A stretch of 64,000 nt of DNA, from positions 124,001-188,000 of the forward strand of contig BOKF01000012.1 of the NCBI GenBank assembly GCA_016860845.1, given 5' to 3'. The translations under genes and the position numbers were made by a program. Below are positions 1 through 8,190 of this stretch, piece after piece. The number at the start of each line of letters is the position of its first letter. The stretch's first letter is position 1. Source of the stretch: Chloroflexota bacterium (lineage in GTDB: Bacteria > Chloroflexota > Anaerolineae > 4572-78 > J111). Under the pieces are notes generated by a model. The model had not been told where the DNA came from and did not search any database. It was given only the letters and a program-made list of their open reading frames with translations.

Positions 1-511
1 CATCGGTAAAGCCGCGTCCCGAGGCAAAAAGTTCCTCGTAAGGCGGGAGAGGGCCGGCTTCATGGCCCAGGATAGCGCCCAATTCCGCTTCGACGACGAC
101 CCCGGCCGGGTGAGCTACGTCAACAACCTGGCGGGTGGCTGCGATATTTTCGGCCAGGCTGAGCCGAGAGCCATCCACCATGACCGACGGGTAGCCCAAA
201 GCAATGGCCTCCCGAATCAAGCCGAGATAATCAACCCGCTGGTTGTCTTCGTCAATGACCGGGATGTGGTCCAAATGCAGCCGCACATGCTCCGGCTGGC
301 TCCAGCGTGAAAATTCCTCAAAAACAGCGGCCATACTTTTGGCTTCAAACTTGGTCCACTCCAAACGGGCCACTTCGAGCAGGGCAAAGGCGTTTTGAGC
401 AACTACCGCCTCGACGACCGGCCGGACCATGGGCAGGTGGGGGATGTTAAAAGCCGGAATAACGACCCTGGCCCGGCGGGCATTTTCCATAATCTCTTTG
501 ACGGTTCGCAT
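1..511 (-). CDS. Class II aldolase (fructose/tagatose-bisphosphate type), 3' end outside window
   Basis: Reads from ATG at 511 leftwards off the window edge, so only about 170 N-terminal residues are present. The stretch contains LHLDHIP (Asp81 and the zinc-binding His82 of class II aldolases), MVDGS near residue 111, and VVVEAELGAILG near residue 138, the order found in the FbaA/GatY/KbaY family. The family performs zinc-dependent retro-aldol cleavage of phosphorylated ketoses to dihydroxyacetone phosphate plus an aldehyde. The start lies 3 bp after the stop of the upstream isomerase, and its GGAGA ribosome site overlaps that gene's end, so the two are one transcript. Substrate cannot be told from this fragment; pairing with a FucI-like isomerase suggests a deoxy- or pentose-sugar route. 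Confidence 0.85.
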   Translation of the reverse strand, partial: MRTVKEIMENARRARVVIPAFNIPHLPMVRPVVEAVVAQNAFALLEVARLEWTKFEAKSMAAVFEEFSRWSQPEHVRLHLDHIPVIDEDNQRVDYLGLIREAIALGYPSVMVDGSRLSLAENIAATRQVVDVAHPAGVVVEAELGAILGHEAGPLPPYEELFASGRGFTD

Positions 512-514
512 CGT

Positions 515-1933
515 TCAGTCTCCCTGAGGTAAGGCTACTTGGTAGCCAAGATAATAGGCCAATGCTTCCTGGAGGGGCGCTTGAAAGTGGCCGCGGGTCA
601 GATTAACGTGGTGGCGATGGCCTTTGCGGCCCAGGTACAGCAGCACGTCCTCCAGATGGTTGACTTCCGCTACCCCGGCCACACCAAAGAAGTCGGCGGG
701 AATAGGGTCTTCGGTAAAACGACCCTGGCCCAGATAAACGTTGACCGCGCCCTCCTGCGTGAGCAAATTGGCAAAGGTAAAATCCATGGGCGCCAGCCGG
801 CCCACATGGGGACCGTAACTACAGCCTTTGCCCAGTGAAGTTTCCAGGATAGCGTGATCAGTCACCCGTCCACCCTCCTGCATCATCGCCTTGGGCGCCG
901 GCCCGCAGTGGAACAGAATGCATTTGTCTTCCTGGCCATCGTAATTGTTATTCCAATCCAAACAGACCGGTGGCTCGCCGGAAGCCAGGCTCAAAAGATA
1001 CATACTGATGGCGCTGCCCAGATCAACCTCACAGGCGGCCGGGAGCATGTTGTTGTTCAAAGCGCCCAACAAGACACAGGGCGAAATGCCCAACTGCTGC
1101 TGAAGTTCTATCCAGCAGCGGATGGCAATAGCATCCATCTGGTAACTCTGGATAATTTCATCCAGCACCACCCCCAGCTTGATCAGGTGGTCAAAGGCGT
1201 GGGCCGGCACCCCATCCCACAAAACGTACTCCTTGAAAAAGTTGGCTTTAGCCCGGTAGGCGTCGGAGTCAGCCGGTAAGGCTTTTACCCGGGCAATTAC
1301 CTCGGCCAAATCCAGCGTTTCGACCGTAATTCCGTGGCGCTGCAAGGTAACTTCGTCAATCCGAACTGTCTTGAAGGGGGTGGTTCGAGCGCCAATCGCC
1401 CCGATCGTCATGCCCTGCAAATGCTTGACCACCCGGCAAACCCGGTCAAAATAGTCAACATTTTCCTCGAACTTGGGGCTGTGCGGGTCAACCACATGCG
1501 GTTTAAGGTTGGTAAATTTGACCCCGAATTGCTGGAAAACGTCCATAATGGACAGCTTGCCGCAAAACGAGTCGCGCCGGAGGGCCGGCCCCATCTTATC
1601 CAATTCGTCGGGATAAGCCTGGATCAAAATAGGGACGCCGGCCTCTTTGAGCGCGGTCACCGCTCCAAATTCATCGCCAAAGTTAGGCAGGCTGAGAATC
1701 ACGCCGTCGAATTTGCCCTGGTGAGCGCGCAAGAAATTGGCGTAACGCTCACCCTCTTCGCGGGTTTCGACCGCCCCGTAGCGGGTGGCGCTCTCGTCCA
1801 GCATGATGACTTCGTGGCCCCACGACTTTAGGAGCCGGGGAAGATCCTTCCTGGCCTGAGCAATCAGCGAGGCCGGGAAAAACCCTCGATTTCCAAAGAA
1901 AAGCGCAAAGGTAGATTTGTGGATGTTCATCAT
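515..1933 (-). CDS. L-fucose/L-arabinose isomerase family protein
   Basis: A 472-residue cytosolic protein resembling the FucI/AraA fold family, which interconverts aldoses and ketoses with a divalent metal. Family-like features are the CEVDLGSA segment (metal Glu), LDWNNNYDGQEDK (metal Asp) and RHHVNLTRGHF near the C-terminus (His). Many such proteins are annotated only to family level, so the true sugar is unknown. Two ATGs stand side by side at 1933 and 1930; the AGAGG upstream is 4 bases from the first and 7 from the second, so the second may be used. It is translationally close to the downstream aldolase, which fits an isomerase-then-aldolase sugar catabolic operon. The two FGGY kinases at 55-58 kb could serve a similar pathway but are far away. 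Confidence 0.8.
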   Translation of the reverse strand: MMNIHKSTFALFFGNRGFFPASLIAQARKDLPRLLKSWGHEVIMLDESATRYGAVETREEGERYANFLRAHQGKFDGVILSLPNFGDEFGAVTALKEAGVPILIQAYPDELDKMGPALRRDSFCGKLSIMDVFQQFGVKFTNLKPHVVDPHSPKFEENVDYFDRVCRVVKHLQGMTIGAIGARTTPFKTVRIDEVTLQRHGITVETLDLAEVIARVKALPADSDAYRAKANFFKEYVLWDGVPAHAFDHLIKLGVVLDEIIQSYQMDAIAIRCWIELQQQLGISPCVLLGALNNNMLPAACEVDLGSAISMYLLSLASGEPPVCLDWNNNYDGQEDKCILFHCGPAPKAMMQEGGRVTDHAILETSLGKGCSYGPHVGRLAPMDFTFANLLTQEGAVNVYLGQGRFTEDPIPADFFGVAGVAEVNHLEDVLLYLGRKGHRHHVNLTRGHFQAPLQEALAYYLGYQVALPQGD

Positions 1934-2048
1934 CGAACCTCTTTCTAATGATAATTGGGTAAAATAAGTGGGATTTGAAACCAGTCAGCAGACATGATGT
2001 TGGATAGTTCCGGGCTAATCAGGCGCTCCATCAGATTAGGAACCCCGT

Positions 2049-2150
2049 TGTGAAATCGCCCTGCTGGCCGGTCATGAGTGGCCCAAATTCCAGGCAGCTA
2101 TTCGCCTGCTGGGCTGTTTGGCTTATTCGCTGGGTTGTTCAACTGCTTGA
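2049..2150 (+). other. Possible coding relic in the 1934-2317 intergenic stretch
   Basis: The gap 1934-2317 has no convincing gene. On the plus strand a 33-codon open stretch without a start ends in TGA at 2148-2150 and reads like the tail of a protein (CEIALLAGHEW, then RLLGCLAYSLGC). It may be a fragment of a lost gene. A TATAAT-like hexamer on the minus strand (2226-2231) could belong to the isomerase promoter, but no good -35 is visible. Confidence 0.2.
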
Positions 2151-2317
2151 TGATTCGCTCTAAGTTGTCCTTATCCTTTTTGATGTCATGTCAGAGGTGA
2201 TGGCACGTGTTGGGTGAATAAGCTCATTATACTGCAACTTCAAAAAAAGGGCTAAGACAAACGAGAGGGGATTTGCCTTCTTCGGCGCACGAAACCAAGC
2301 CCGATTTTGATGAGAAA

Positions 2318-2345
2318 AGAGCCTCGGATTAAACTTCGAGGCTCT
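2318..2345 (-). terminator. Rho-independent terminator of the M23/TolB gene
   Basis: A 9-bp perfect stem (AGAGCCTCG / CGAGGCTCT) with a 10-base loop, followed on the minus strand by TTTTC. It lies 18 bp past the stop of the M23/TolB gene and points the right way for it. Confidence 0.85.
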
Positions 2346-2363
2346 AGAGCAGTTATCTTGATC

Positions 2364-4151
2364 CTAATTGAGGTCCAGCACCCAGATGCCATCAAGGGTC
2401 GTCCCCTTCGCCGCGAGCAGGGCGATTTTGCTGCCATCGGACGAGACCCGCCAATCGTTGTTGGCGATGACCAGACCCGTACCACCGGGGAAAAGGGGGC
2501 GGGTTTTGCCGGTGCGGACATCATATTCGTAGAAGCTGTGCTCGGTGGCCTGGGGGTCAAAGGGGATGTAAACCAGGCGCTGGTTGTCACGCCAGCGATA
2601 AGTTCCAAAAAACGGGAGTTTCTGCGGTTCCGGCTTTGACGCTTGCAGGTCCAGCAGCCACATTCCATTCTTTTCAGTTTCCGCCTCAAAGGTCACATAA
2701 TAAACTAAATAACGCTTATCAGGGCTAAAAGCCATGCCGCGCATGCGGGGCACCTCGAGCAGTTTGGTTTCGCTGCCATTGGGCAGAGACAGGGTGAACA
2801 ATTCCTCGTCGGAGCCGCCCGGGATGCGCCGGGAGGCCAGAAGTTTGTCACCGGCAAGCCAGGTCAGCAGGTTGGTTCGCCGCGAGCGAAGCATAACCTG
2901 GGCGTCACTGCCGTCCACATTAGCCCGCCACAGGATTTCCTCACGATTGTCGCTCGGCGCGTCATCGTCGAAAACTTCCCAGATGATGGCCTGACTGTCG
3001 GGGGTAAAGTTAGGGCTGCGCCCCTGGGTATCAATCTCCCAGGTTTCACCATCGGCCAGCCGCTCAATGATCGTCATGCCCTCACTCCGGCCCGGATAGG
3101 CGACCAGCGTACCATCGGGGCTAAAGATGCCCAGCCGTTCGGTCACCAACTGCGGAACGGCGTCGGCTCCTGTCACGTTCACCCCCCAGATGCCCAGCGG
3201 CGTCCCCGGTCCGGGCTGGTCAAGAAAACGCACCTCCGTTGAATCTTCATTCCAATACGGCTGGGTACAGCAACTGCCAGCGGTGAGCTGGCGTCCAAAA
3301 GCGAGGGTAGCCAGGGGCGCAGTTTCAGGTGAGTGGCTAACCATCGAGGCAGGTATTATCGAATTGTCTGGCAGGAGTGAAACCAGCGTCTGGCGGCGCC
3401 AATCGAAGGGAAAGGGGTAGGCAAAATCGTTGACAATGGGGCCACCCGTCTGAACTTCCGGCTGATCGTACAGAGTTTGCCACTTGCGCGGCTCTTGCAG
3501 GTCACGTTCATAATCACGCCCGGCGTTGCCAATCATGGTCAGGTTATCCCAGTTGGCCTCGATGAGCAGGGCCGGGTTATATTTGCGGATGTGGCCCAAA
3601 TCTCGGATTTCAAGGTGCAGGTGAGGGCGGCTGTAACACGTTTCGCCCGTGTCACCGGAAAGAGCAATCACCTGGCCTTGCTTGACCGCCTCGCCCGGTA
3701 CCAGGTCGGGGGGCGTTAACAGGTGACCGTACATCGAGGCGTAGCCGTGCTGCGGATGGTCAATCATCAAATTGTGCGGCGGTGAGCCAAACGGCCCGTC
3801 TACGGCAAAGACAATGCCGTCGGCAATGGCGACAATTTCCGTGCCGCACGGGGCGGACAGGTCCACCCCAAAGTGAATGCCTCCAGAAGCGCCGTAGGTG
3901 GTAAATCGCTGGCGAAATGAGCCGGTGGTGTTGCCGTAAGGCTGGGCCATGAGCCAGGTATCAATACCGGGCGGCTCGGTAAAAGGCAGTTGAAAAGGGC
4001 GCTCATTCTGGGCAAGTGTCCCACTTTGGAGAGGCGGTGAGCCGGCCTGCGCCGGATCGGGTGAACTCACTGAGAGCTGTAACAAAAGCGCCAAAAGTAA
4101 AGCCACGCCGACTGTCAGGCTAAGGGCCGCTTGTCTCGATTGAAGCCGCAT
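2364..4151 (-). CDS. Exported M23 (LytM-type) metallopeptidase fused to TolB-like beta-propeller
   Basis: A 595-residue protein with a signal peptide (hydrophobic residues 9-27, cleavage likely after AQA near residue 36). Residues about 65-210 form an M23 peptidase domain with the zinc ligands in HFGVDL and the HLHLE motif, as in lysostaphin/LytM enzymes that cut peptidoglycan cross-bridges. From about residue 280 to the end there are repeated FSPDG/FTPDS/FSPDK/VSSDG motifs, each starting a blade of a TolB/WD40-like propeller. The start is supported by AGGAGG seven bases before ATG. It is followed by its own terminator and preceded by the dienelactone hydrolase on the same strand. The propeller probably binds a wall or protein ligand; that is inference. 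Confidence 0.85.
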   Translation of the reverse strand: MRLQSRQAALSLTVGVALLLALLLQLSVSSPDPAQAGSPPLQSGTLAQNERPFQLPFTEPPGIDTWLMAQPYGNTTGSFRQRFTTYGASGGIHFGVDLSAPCGTEIVAIADGIVFAVDGPFGSPPHNLMIDHPQHGYASMYGHLLTPPDLVPGEAVKQGQVIALSGDTGETCYSRPHLHLEIRDLGHIRKYNPALLIEANWDNLTMIGNAGRDYERDLQEPRKWQTLYDQPEVQTGGPIVNDFAYPFPFDWRRQTLVSLLPDNSIIPASMVSHSPETAPLATLAFGRQLTAGSCCTQPYWNEDSTEVRFLDQPGPGTPLGIWGVNVTGADAVPQLVTERLGIFSPDGTLVAYPGRSEGMTIIERLADGETWEIDTQGRSPNFTPDSQAIIWEVFDDDAPSDNREEILWRANVDGSDAQVMLRSRRTNLLTWLAGDKLLASRRIPGGSDEELFTLSLPNGSETKLLEVPRMRGMAFSPDKRYLVYYVTFEAETEKNGMWLLDLQASKPEPQKLPFFGTYRWRDNQRLVYIPFDPQATEHSFYEYDVRTGKTRPLFPGGTGLVIANNDWRVSSDGSKIALLAAKGTTLDGIWVLDLN

Positions 4152-4222
4152 TAAACTTCCTCCTGAGTATCTTCTGGTTTTTGATAAGCAAATTCAGTAA
4201 GAGAATTGGAGACCTGGAAGTA

Positions 4223-4256
4223 TGGAAGGTTGGATGCTTCTCTATCCAACCTTCCA
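4223..4256. repeat. Perfect 13-bp hairpin between M23/TolB and hydrolase genes
   Basis: TGGAAGGTTGGAT and its exact complement enclose an 8-base loop. There is no T tract on either side, so it is not a standard terminator. The 4289-4370 stretch next to it also looks repeat-like (GAGCC-AAA-GGCTC and a GC-rich tail). The rest of 4152-4381 shows no gene; the 259-residue plus-strand frame starting at 4271 is antisense to the hydrolase and not believed. Confidence 0.6.
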
Positions 4257-4381
4257 GATAACTACCGATTTTGAAAATCAAACCTCACCAGGTAAGCCCA
4301 TCCCCAGACTGCTCCTTCGACTTCGTTGAGCCAAAGGCTCCTGTGGGCAGGCGAGGGTTTGGGAACGAGATTGTTGAGATT

Positions 4382-5395
4382 TTACACTGGTCTCAAATGT
4401 TCTTCAAACCAGGCCAGCATATCTTGCCAGGCCTGGGTGGCCTGGGTTTCATCGTAACGCTCGCCCGTATCATTGTGAAAGGCGTGATTGACGCCGGGGT
4501 AAACCTTCATTTGGTAAGTAACTCCGGCTTCCTTCAGCGCTTGTTCCAAAGCATCCTTACCGGCATTGATTCGTTCATCCTGCTCGGCGTAGACCCCAAA
4601 CACGGCCGCTTTAATGTTGGGTACCTGATCCAACTCCGGGGCAGGGCCATAGAAGGGCACCGCCGCCTTAAGTTCCGGGATCGCCGTAGCACTACGCCAA
4701 GTGATCCCGCCGCCAAAACAAAAGCCGGTCATGCCGATCCGATCCCCCGCCACAAACTCCTGTCCCTGCAAATACGCAAAGGCAGTCTGAAAATCGCCGA
4801 CATGCCGTTCAGGGCCGGCATCGGTCAACAGGCCCGGAACTTGATCTCGATCCAAATTGGCGGTACCGCCCTCACGGGAGAGCAGGTCAAGCGCCAGGGC
4901 GACATAACCGGCCTTGGCAAAGCGGCGAGCCACATCCCGGATGTGGGGAGTCAAGCCTCTATTTTCATGACAGACGAGAACAGCCGGATAGGTCCCGTCG
5001 GCCGCCGGGCGAGCCAGATAACCCATAATTTCGGCCCCCTGACTCTCTAATGTGATCTCACTGGACTGCACCGCCGGGTCGCCCTCGGGTACAGAGAGGG
5101 GGCTCTTGGCGTCCGGCACCGCCCCTCCTTGCGCGTTCGCTGCTCCCTCCGTTGTGGCTGCCGCTGGCGGGGGTGCGGTCGTCGCCGTAGGTTCCGGCGG
5201 TGGAACTGTTTCGGTTGGAGCCGGCAGTTCTGCTGCGGCACACCCCAGAGTGCTCATGGTCGTAATGGTGGCGGCCATACTGCCGGTGATGAAGAACAAG
5301 CGCCGGATGAAGGTCCGCCGGCTCAACAGCCCCTCCCGGTAATCGTCATAGAATTCTTCGGCCAGATATTTTTGAAAGGTATCAAGCTCTTTCAT
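4382..5395 (-). CDS. Tat-exported dienelactone hydrolase family protein
   Basis: A 337-residue alpha/beta hydrolase of the dienelactone hydrolase family. The N-terminus has the twin-arginine motif SRRTFIRR (residues 26-33), a hydrophobic stretch and TLGC, so it is probably exported folded and perhaps lipid-anchored. A Pro/Thr/Ala-rich linker (about 55-110) precedes the enzyme. The catalytic triad is visible: Cys in GFCFGG, Asp in AEQDERI and His in NHAFHN; CHENRG supplies the family's conserved Glu. ATG at 5395 has a strong GGGGG site upstream. The family hydrolyses lactones and esters; the substrate here is unknown. The gene is divergent from the OmpR-type regulator and has three 11-bp repeats over its likely -35 region, suggesting control by that regulator. 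Confidence 0.85.
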   Translation of the reverse strand: MKELDTFQKYLAEEFYDDYREGLLSRRTFIRRLFFITGSMAATITTMSTLGCAAAELPAPTETVPPPEPTATTAPPPAAATTEGAANAQGGAVPDAKSPLSVPEGDPAVQSSEITLESQGAEIMGYLARPAADGTYPAVLVCHENRGLTPHIRDVARRFAKAGYVALALDLLSREGGTANLDRDQVPGLLTDAGPERHVGDFQTAFAYLQGQEFVAGDRIGMTGFCFGGGITWRSATAIPELKAAVPFYGPAPELDQVPNIKAAVFGVYAEQDERINAGKDALEQALKEAGVTYQMKVYPGVNHAFHNDTGERYDETQATQAWQDMLAWFEEHLRPV

Positions 5396-5445
5396 TTTTC
5401 CCCCTTTGTCTCTTCTTTAAAGATAACAGGCTACTGACTCAAGCC

Positions 5446-5504
5446 ATTGTAACGAATCATCTTAAAAATTTCCTAAGAGAATCCTGAGAAGACCCTGAGA
5501 GTCC
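5446..5504 (-). promoter_or_regulatory. Hydrolase promoter with three 11-bp direct repeats
   Basis: CCTRAGA repeats begin at 5472, 5483 and 5494, exactly 11 bp apart; read on the minus strand they are TCTCAGG/TCTTAGG. A TACAAT -10 (minus strand, 5446-5451) lies downstream, and the first repeat sits where the -35 should be (no TTGACA there). This layout matches activation by OmpR/PhoB regulators, which bind tandem half-sites of this period. The link to the adjacent regulator is inference. Confidence 0.6.
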
Positions 5505-5540
5505 CTTTGGTGAAGGTAAAAAAGTGCCTCCGCCCACCAC

Positions 5541-5625
5541 TCTCAGCATTTTCTCAGCTTCGTCTTAGCTTTTGCTCAGATATGAACACGATAATATGGA
5601 CAGAGGCTTCAGGCTTCATTATAAT
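5541..5625 (+). promoter_or_regulatory. Promoter of the two-component operon with four 11-bp direct repeats
   Basis: TCTCAG, TCTCAG, TCTTAG and GCTCAG begin at 5541, 5552, 5563 and 5574, an exact 11-bp period. Seventeen bases after the last repeat is TGGACA (5597-5602), then a 17-base spacer and a perfect TATAAT (5620-5625), giving a start near 5632. The array probably binds the response regulator encoded downstream (autoregulation). The repeats are the same motif as those over the hydrolase promoter but on the opposite strand. Confidence 0.7.
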
Positions 5626-5629
5626 CTAA

Positions 5630-5758
5630 CAGGACTTACGCAAATCATGTCATTTTGAGCGACGAAGGAGCGAAAAATCCCTGAATACGTGCTCTTGCAA
5701 GCGTACCTTCGAGGGATTCTTCACTTCGCTGCGCTTCGTTCAGAATGACATGCGTCCT
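5630..5758. repeat. Interspersed inverted-repeat element (MITE-like), copy 1
   Basis: The ends AGGACTTACGCAAATCATGTCATT and AATGACATGCGTCCT are largely complementary, with further pairing inside (GAGCGACGAAGGAGCG against the CGCTGCGCTTCG side). A related core recurs at 19618-19721 (TGTCATTCTGA ... TCAGAATGACA). No coding capacity. The element falls inside the predicted 5' leader of the response regulator mRNA. Confidence 0.7.
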
Positions 5759-5822
5759 ATCTAATTGGTTATTTTTGCGATAAGGTTAGATTTTATCGCA
5801 ACCTTAAGCAACTGCTCAGGTA

Positions 5823-6500
5823 ATGACCACAATTTTAGTTGCCGATGACGATCAAAAACTGCTAAAAATGGTGCGCCGGACCCTGATTTATGAAGGGTTT
5901 CAGGTGGTGACTGCCGAAAATGGGCGTGAGGCTCTGGCGAAATTGGAAGTCCAAACGCCCGACCTGGTGGTGCTCGACTGGATGATGCCGGAACTGGATG
6001 GGTTGGAGCTGCTGCACCACCTGCGGGTGGCTGGAGATGAAGTTCCAGTGCTCATCCTGACCGCCCGTGACGCCGTCGAGGATCGCGTCCAGGGGCTGGA
6101 CCGCGGCGCTGACGATTATCTCATCAAACCTTTTGCACCTTCGGAACTCCTGGCCCGGCTGAGGGCGCTGCTCCGGCGGACCCGGCTGCCCCGTGTCGAG
6201 ACACCGCTGATTTTTGCCGACCTCTATCTCAATCCCATCACCCGCGAAACCCGGCGAGGCAGCCGGCTCTTTGAATTAACGCCCAAAGAATTCGAGTTAT
6301 TTCATTTATTGATGCGCCATCCTCGCCAGGTATTGGTCCGGGATCGTATTCTGGAGGAAGTTTGGAACTACGATTTTGGCGGCGAGGATAACGTGTTAGA
6401 AGTGTACATCGGTTATCTACGCAAAAAAACCGAGGCCGGCGGCGAACCCCGGTTGATTCATACCGTGCGTGGGATTGGTTACGTTTTGCGAGAGGCTTAA
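5823..6500 (+). CDS. OmpR/PhoB-family response regulator
   Basis: A 225-residue two-domain regulator. The receiver domain (1-120) has acidic residues at 8-10, the phospho-acceptor Asp52 in VVLDWMMP, Thr80 and Lys102 in LIKPF. The C-terminal winged-helix domain (about 130-225) shows the OmpR signature ELTPKEFELFHLL and the final HTVRGIGYVLRE. It should bind DNA as a tandem dimer; 11-bp direct repeats upstream are the likely site. The sensor kinase starts one base after its stop. An inverted-repeat element lies in the leader, between promoter and gene. No strong Shine-Dalgarno is seen (CTGCTCAGGTAATG), although AGG is close. The signal sensed is not evident. Confidence 0.93.
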   Translation: MTTILVADDDQKLLKMVRRTLIYEGFQVVTAENGREALAKLEVQTPDLVVLDWMMPELDGLELLHHLRVAGDEVPVLILTARDAVEDRVQGLDRGADDYLIKPFAPSELLARLRALLRRTRLPRVETPLIFADLYLNPITRETRRGSRLFELTPKEFELFHLLMRHPRQVLVRDRILEEVWNYDFGGEDNVLEVYIGYLRKKTEAGGEPRLIHTVRGIGYVLREA

Positions 6501-6501
6501 A

Positions 6502-7899
6502 ATGTCCATTCGGCTGCGCTTAACTCTGCTTTACAGCCTTATCCTGGCCCTGACATTGGTTATCTTCAGCGTCATTCTCTACGTTACCCAGGCCAGAACC
6601 ACTCTGAACGACACAAAGGAAGCTTTGGCGGGGCGGGCCAAGTATCTTATTGAAGGGCCGCTAGCCCATGGCTATTGGGATAAGGCGCTCAAGCCAGACT
6701 CGTCCAGGATCGGGACTTTTACCCAAATCCGCGATTTAGATGGCCGTGTCTTGGGTTATTCCCCTAATTTGGCTGACGATGCCCCGGCTTTGCCCCTGGA
6801 CGAGACGGCCTTACAAGCCGCCCAACAGGGTCAGGTCTGGGTTGAAATTGCAGCAATGGATACCGAGCGGTTGTTCATTCACAACCAGCCTTTCAATTTT
6901 GGAGCCGATAGCACGCCGCTTATCCTGCAAGTCGCCGCTTCGCTGGCTGAGCAGGACCAAAATTTGAGTACGCTGGGCCGAATTTTGATTATCGGCAGCA
7001 GCATCGCCGTGATTGCCGCTTTCGGTATTGGCTGGCTGTTAGCCGGTGTCGCCTTGCGGCCCATCAATCGCCTCCGCCAGACAGCCCAGGCCATCGGCGT
7101 AGAACGGGATTTCAACCGCCGGGTGGATTACCATGGCCCCAACGACGAGATTGGGCAGTTGGTGACCACCTTCAATGATATGCTGGTCGAACTCCAGGCA
7201 GCTTATGTCCAGGTGGAGGAAACGCTTCAAACCCAGCGCCGCTTTGTGGCCGATGCTTCGCACGAATTACGCACCCCTCTAACAACACTGCGCGGTAATA
7301 TCGGTTTGTTGCAGCGGCGGCCGCCCATTAACGCCGAGGATCGGGCCGATGTTCTGGACGATATGGTGGTTGAGACCGAGCGGCTCATGCGGCTGGTCAA
7401 TGACCTGTTGGCCCTGGCCCGGGCTGATGCGGGACGGTCCCTGAGCCAGGAACCCATTCAACTTAAGCCGTTACTTGAAGATGTCTGCCAGCAGGTCAAA
7501 TTACTGGCGCCCGAACGCTCTATTGTTTGTCAGGCCAGCTTCGATGCTGCCGTTATGGGTGATGACGACGCCCTTAAGCAGGTTCTGTTGGTTTTACTTG
7601 ATAATGCCCTCAAATACACCCCCGCGGAAACCACGATTACCCTGGCGACCCATCTGAATAATGGCGACGTTTCCATCCAGGTCAGCGACGACGGTCCTGG
7701 GATAGCCTCAGTCCATCTGCCCCATCTTTTCGACCGTTTTTACCGGGGTGACACCGCCCGCAGCAGCCCTGGCGCGGGCCTGGGTTTAGCCATTGCCGAG
7801 GAGTTGGTCAAGGCCCAAAATGGCGTGATTACCGTCGAAAGCCGGGTAGGTCATGGCAGTACGTTTATCCTGACCTTCCCCCGGCACAGCACGGAATAG
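6502..7899 (+). CDS. Membrane sensor histidine kinase (HAMP-HisKA-HATPase)
   Basis: A 465-residue partner kinase for the preceding regulator. I start it at ATG 6502, which follows AGAGG; an upstream in-frame start inside the regulator gene would add an unlikely N-terminus. There is a membrane helix at about 7-29, an extracytoplasmic sensor of about 130 residues, a second helix at about 160-185 and a HAMP linker. HisKA carries ASHELRTPL with His254, followed by HATPase boxes LLDNALKYTP (N), VSDDGPGIA (G1) and GAGLGLAIAEE (G2). The general design is PhoR/BaeS-like. The sensor domain has no recognised ligand motif. The operon structure and upstream repeats suggest an autoregulated envelope-sensing system that also drives the divergent hydrolase. 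Confidence 0.93.
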   Translation: MSIRLRLTLLYSLILALTLVIFSVILYVTQARTTLNDTKEALAGRAKYLIEGPLAHGYWDKALKPDSSRIGTFTQIRDLDGRVLGYSPNLADDAPALPLDETALQAAQQGQVWVEIAAMDTERLFIHNQPFNFGADSTPLILQVAASLAEQDQNLSTLGRILIIGSSIAVIAAFGIGWLLAGVALRPINRLRQTAQAIGVERDFNRRVDYHGPNDEIGQLVTTFNDMLVELQAAYVQVEETLQTQRRFVADASHELRTPLTTLRGNIGLLQRRPPINAEDRADVLDDMVVETERLMRLVNDLLALARADAGRSLSQEPIQLKPLLEDVCQQVKLLAPERSIVCQASFDAAVMGDDDALKQVLLVLLDNALKYTPAETTITLATHLNNGDVSIQVSDDGPGIASVHLPHLFDRFYRGDTARSSPGAGLGLAIAEELVKAQNGVITVESRVGHGSTFILTFPRHSTE

Positions 7900-7940
7900 C
7901 CCTTTGCCGCATGGCAGACGAGGAGCAGTCTTGAGGCAAG

Positions 7941-8034
7941 TTTGAATCGCTGAGGGCGCTGATTGCCACTGAAACCGCTGAATTTGATACTTTCTCAGCG
8001 ACATCAGTATATTCAGCGGATTCAGCGATTCAAA
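7941..8034. repeat. 94-bp element with 13-bp perfect terminal inverted repeats
   Basis: TTTGAATCGCTGA at the left end and TCAGCGATTCAAA at the right end are exact complements; CTGAA/CAGCGG motifs recur inside. It lies between the sensor kinase and the SRAP promoter and has no coding frame. Likely a small non-autonomous element or REP-type palindrome. Confidence 0.7.
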
Positions 8035-8083
8035 GAACTAAAGTCGCCCCCAATTTGAAATACTCCCCGGCAGACGCGGCTGG

Positions 8084-8131
8084 TTGTCAGTTGAAGGGTG
8101 ACGTGATATACTATCATAGAACGTTGGTTCT
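8084..8131 (+). promoter_or_regulatory. SRAP promoter with LexA-type (SOS) box
   Basis: TTGTCA (8084-8089), a 17-base spacer and TATACT (8107-8112) form a good sigma-70 promoter. The palindrome AGAACGTTGGTTCT (8118-8131) covers the expected start site and fits GAAC-N4-GTTC exactly, the Bacillus-type LexA box. A box at the start site is typical of repression, and the gene it controls is an SOS-associated protein. Confidence 0.75.
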
Positions 8132-8190
8132 AAAAAATTAACCCGGGGCTTCAAAGGAACTTTTGGAGGCCTGGGCAAAGCAGGTGCATG

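Noticed and set aside
4223..4256. Terminator for the dienelactone hydrolase
   Set aside because: The hairpin is perfect but lacks a T tract on either strand and lies over 120 bp past the stop.
4271..5050. 259-codon open frame on the plus strand
   Set aside because: Lies antisense over the dienelactone hydrolase, has no ribosome site and no family-like motifs; GC-rich shadow frame.
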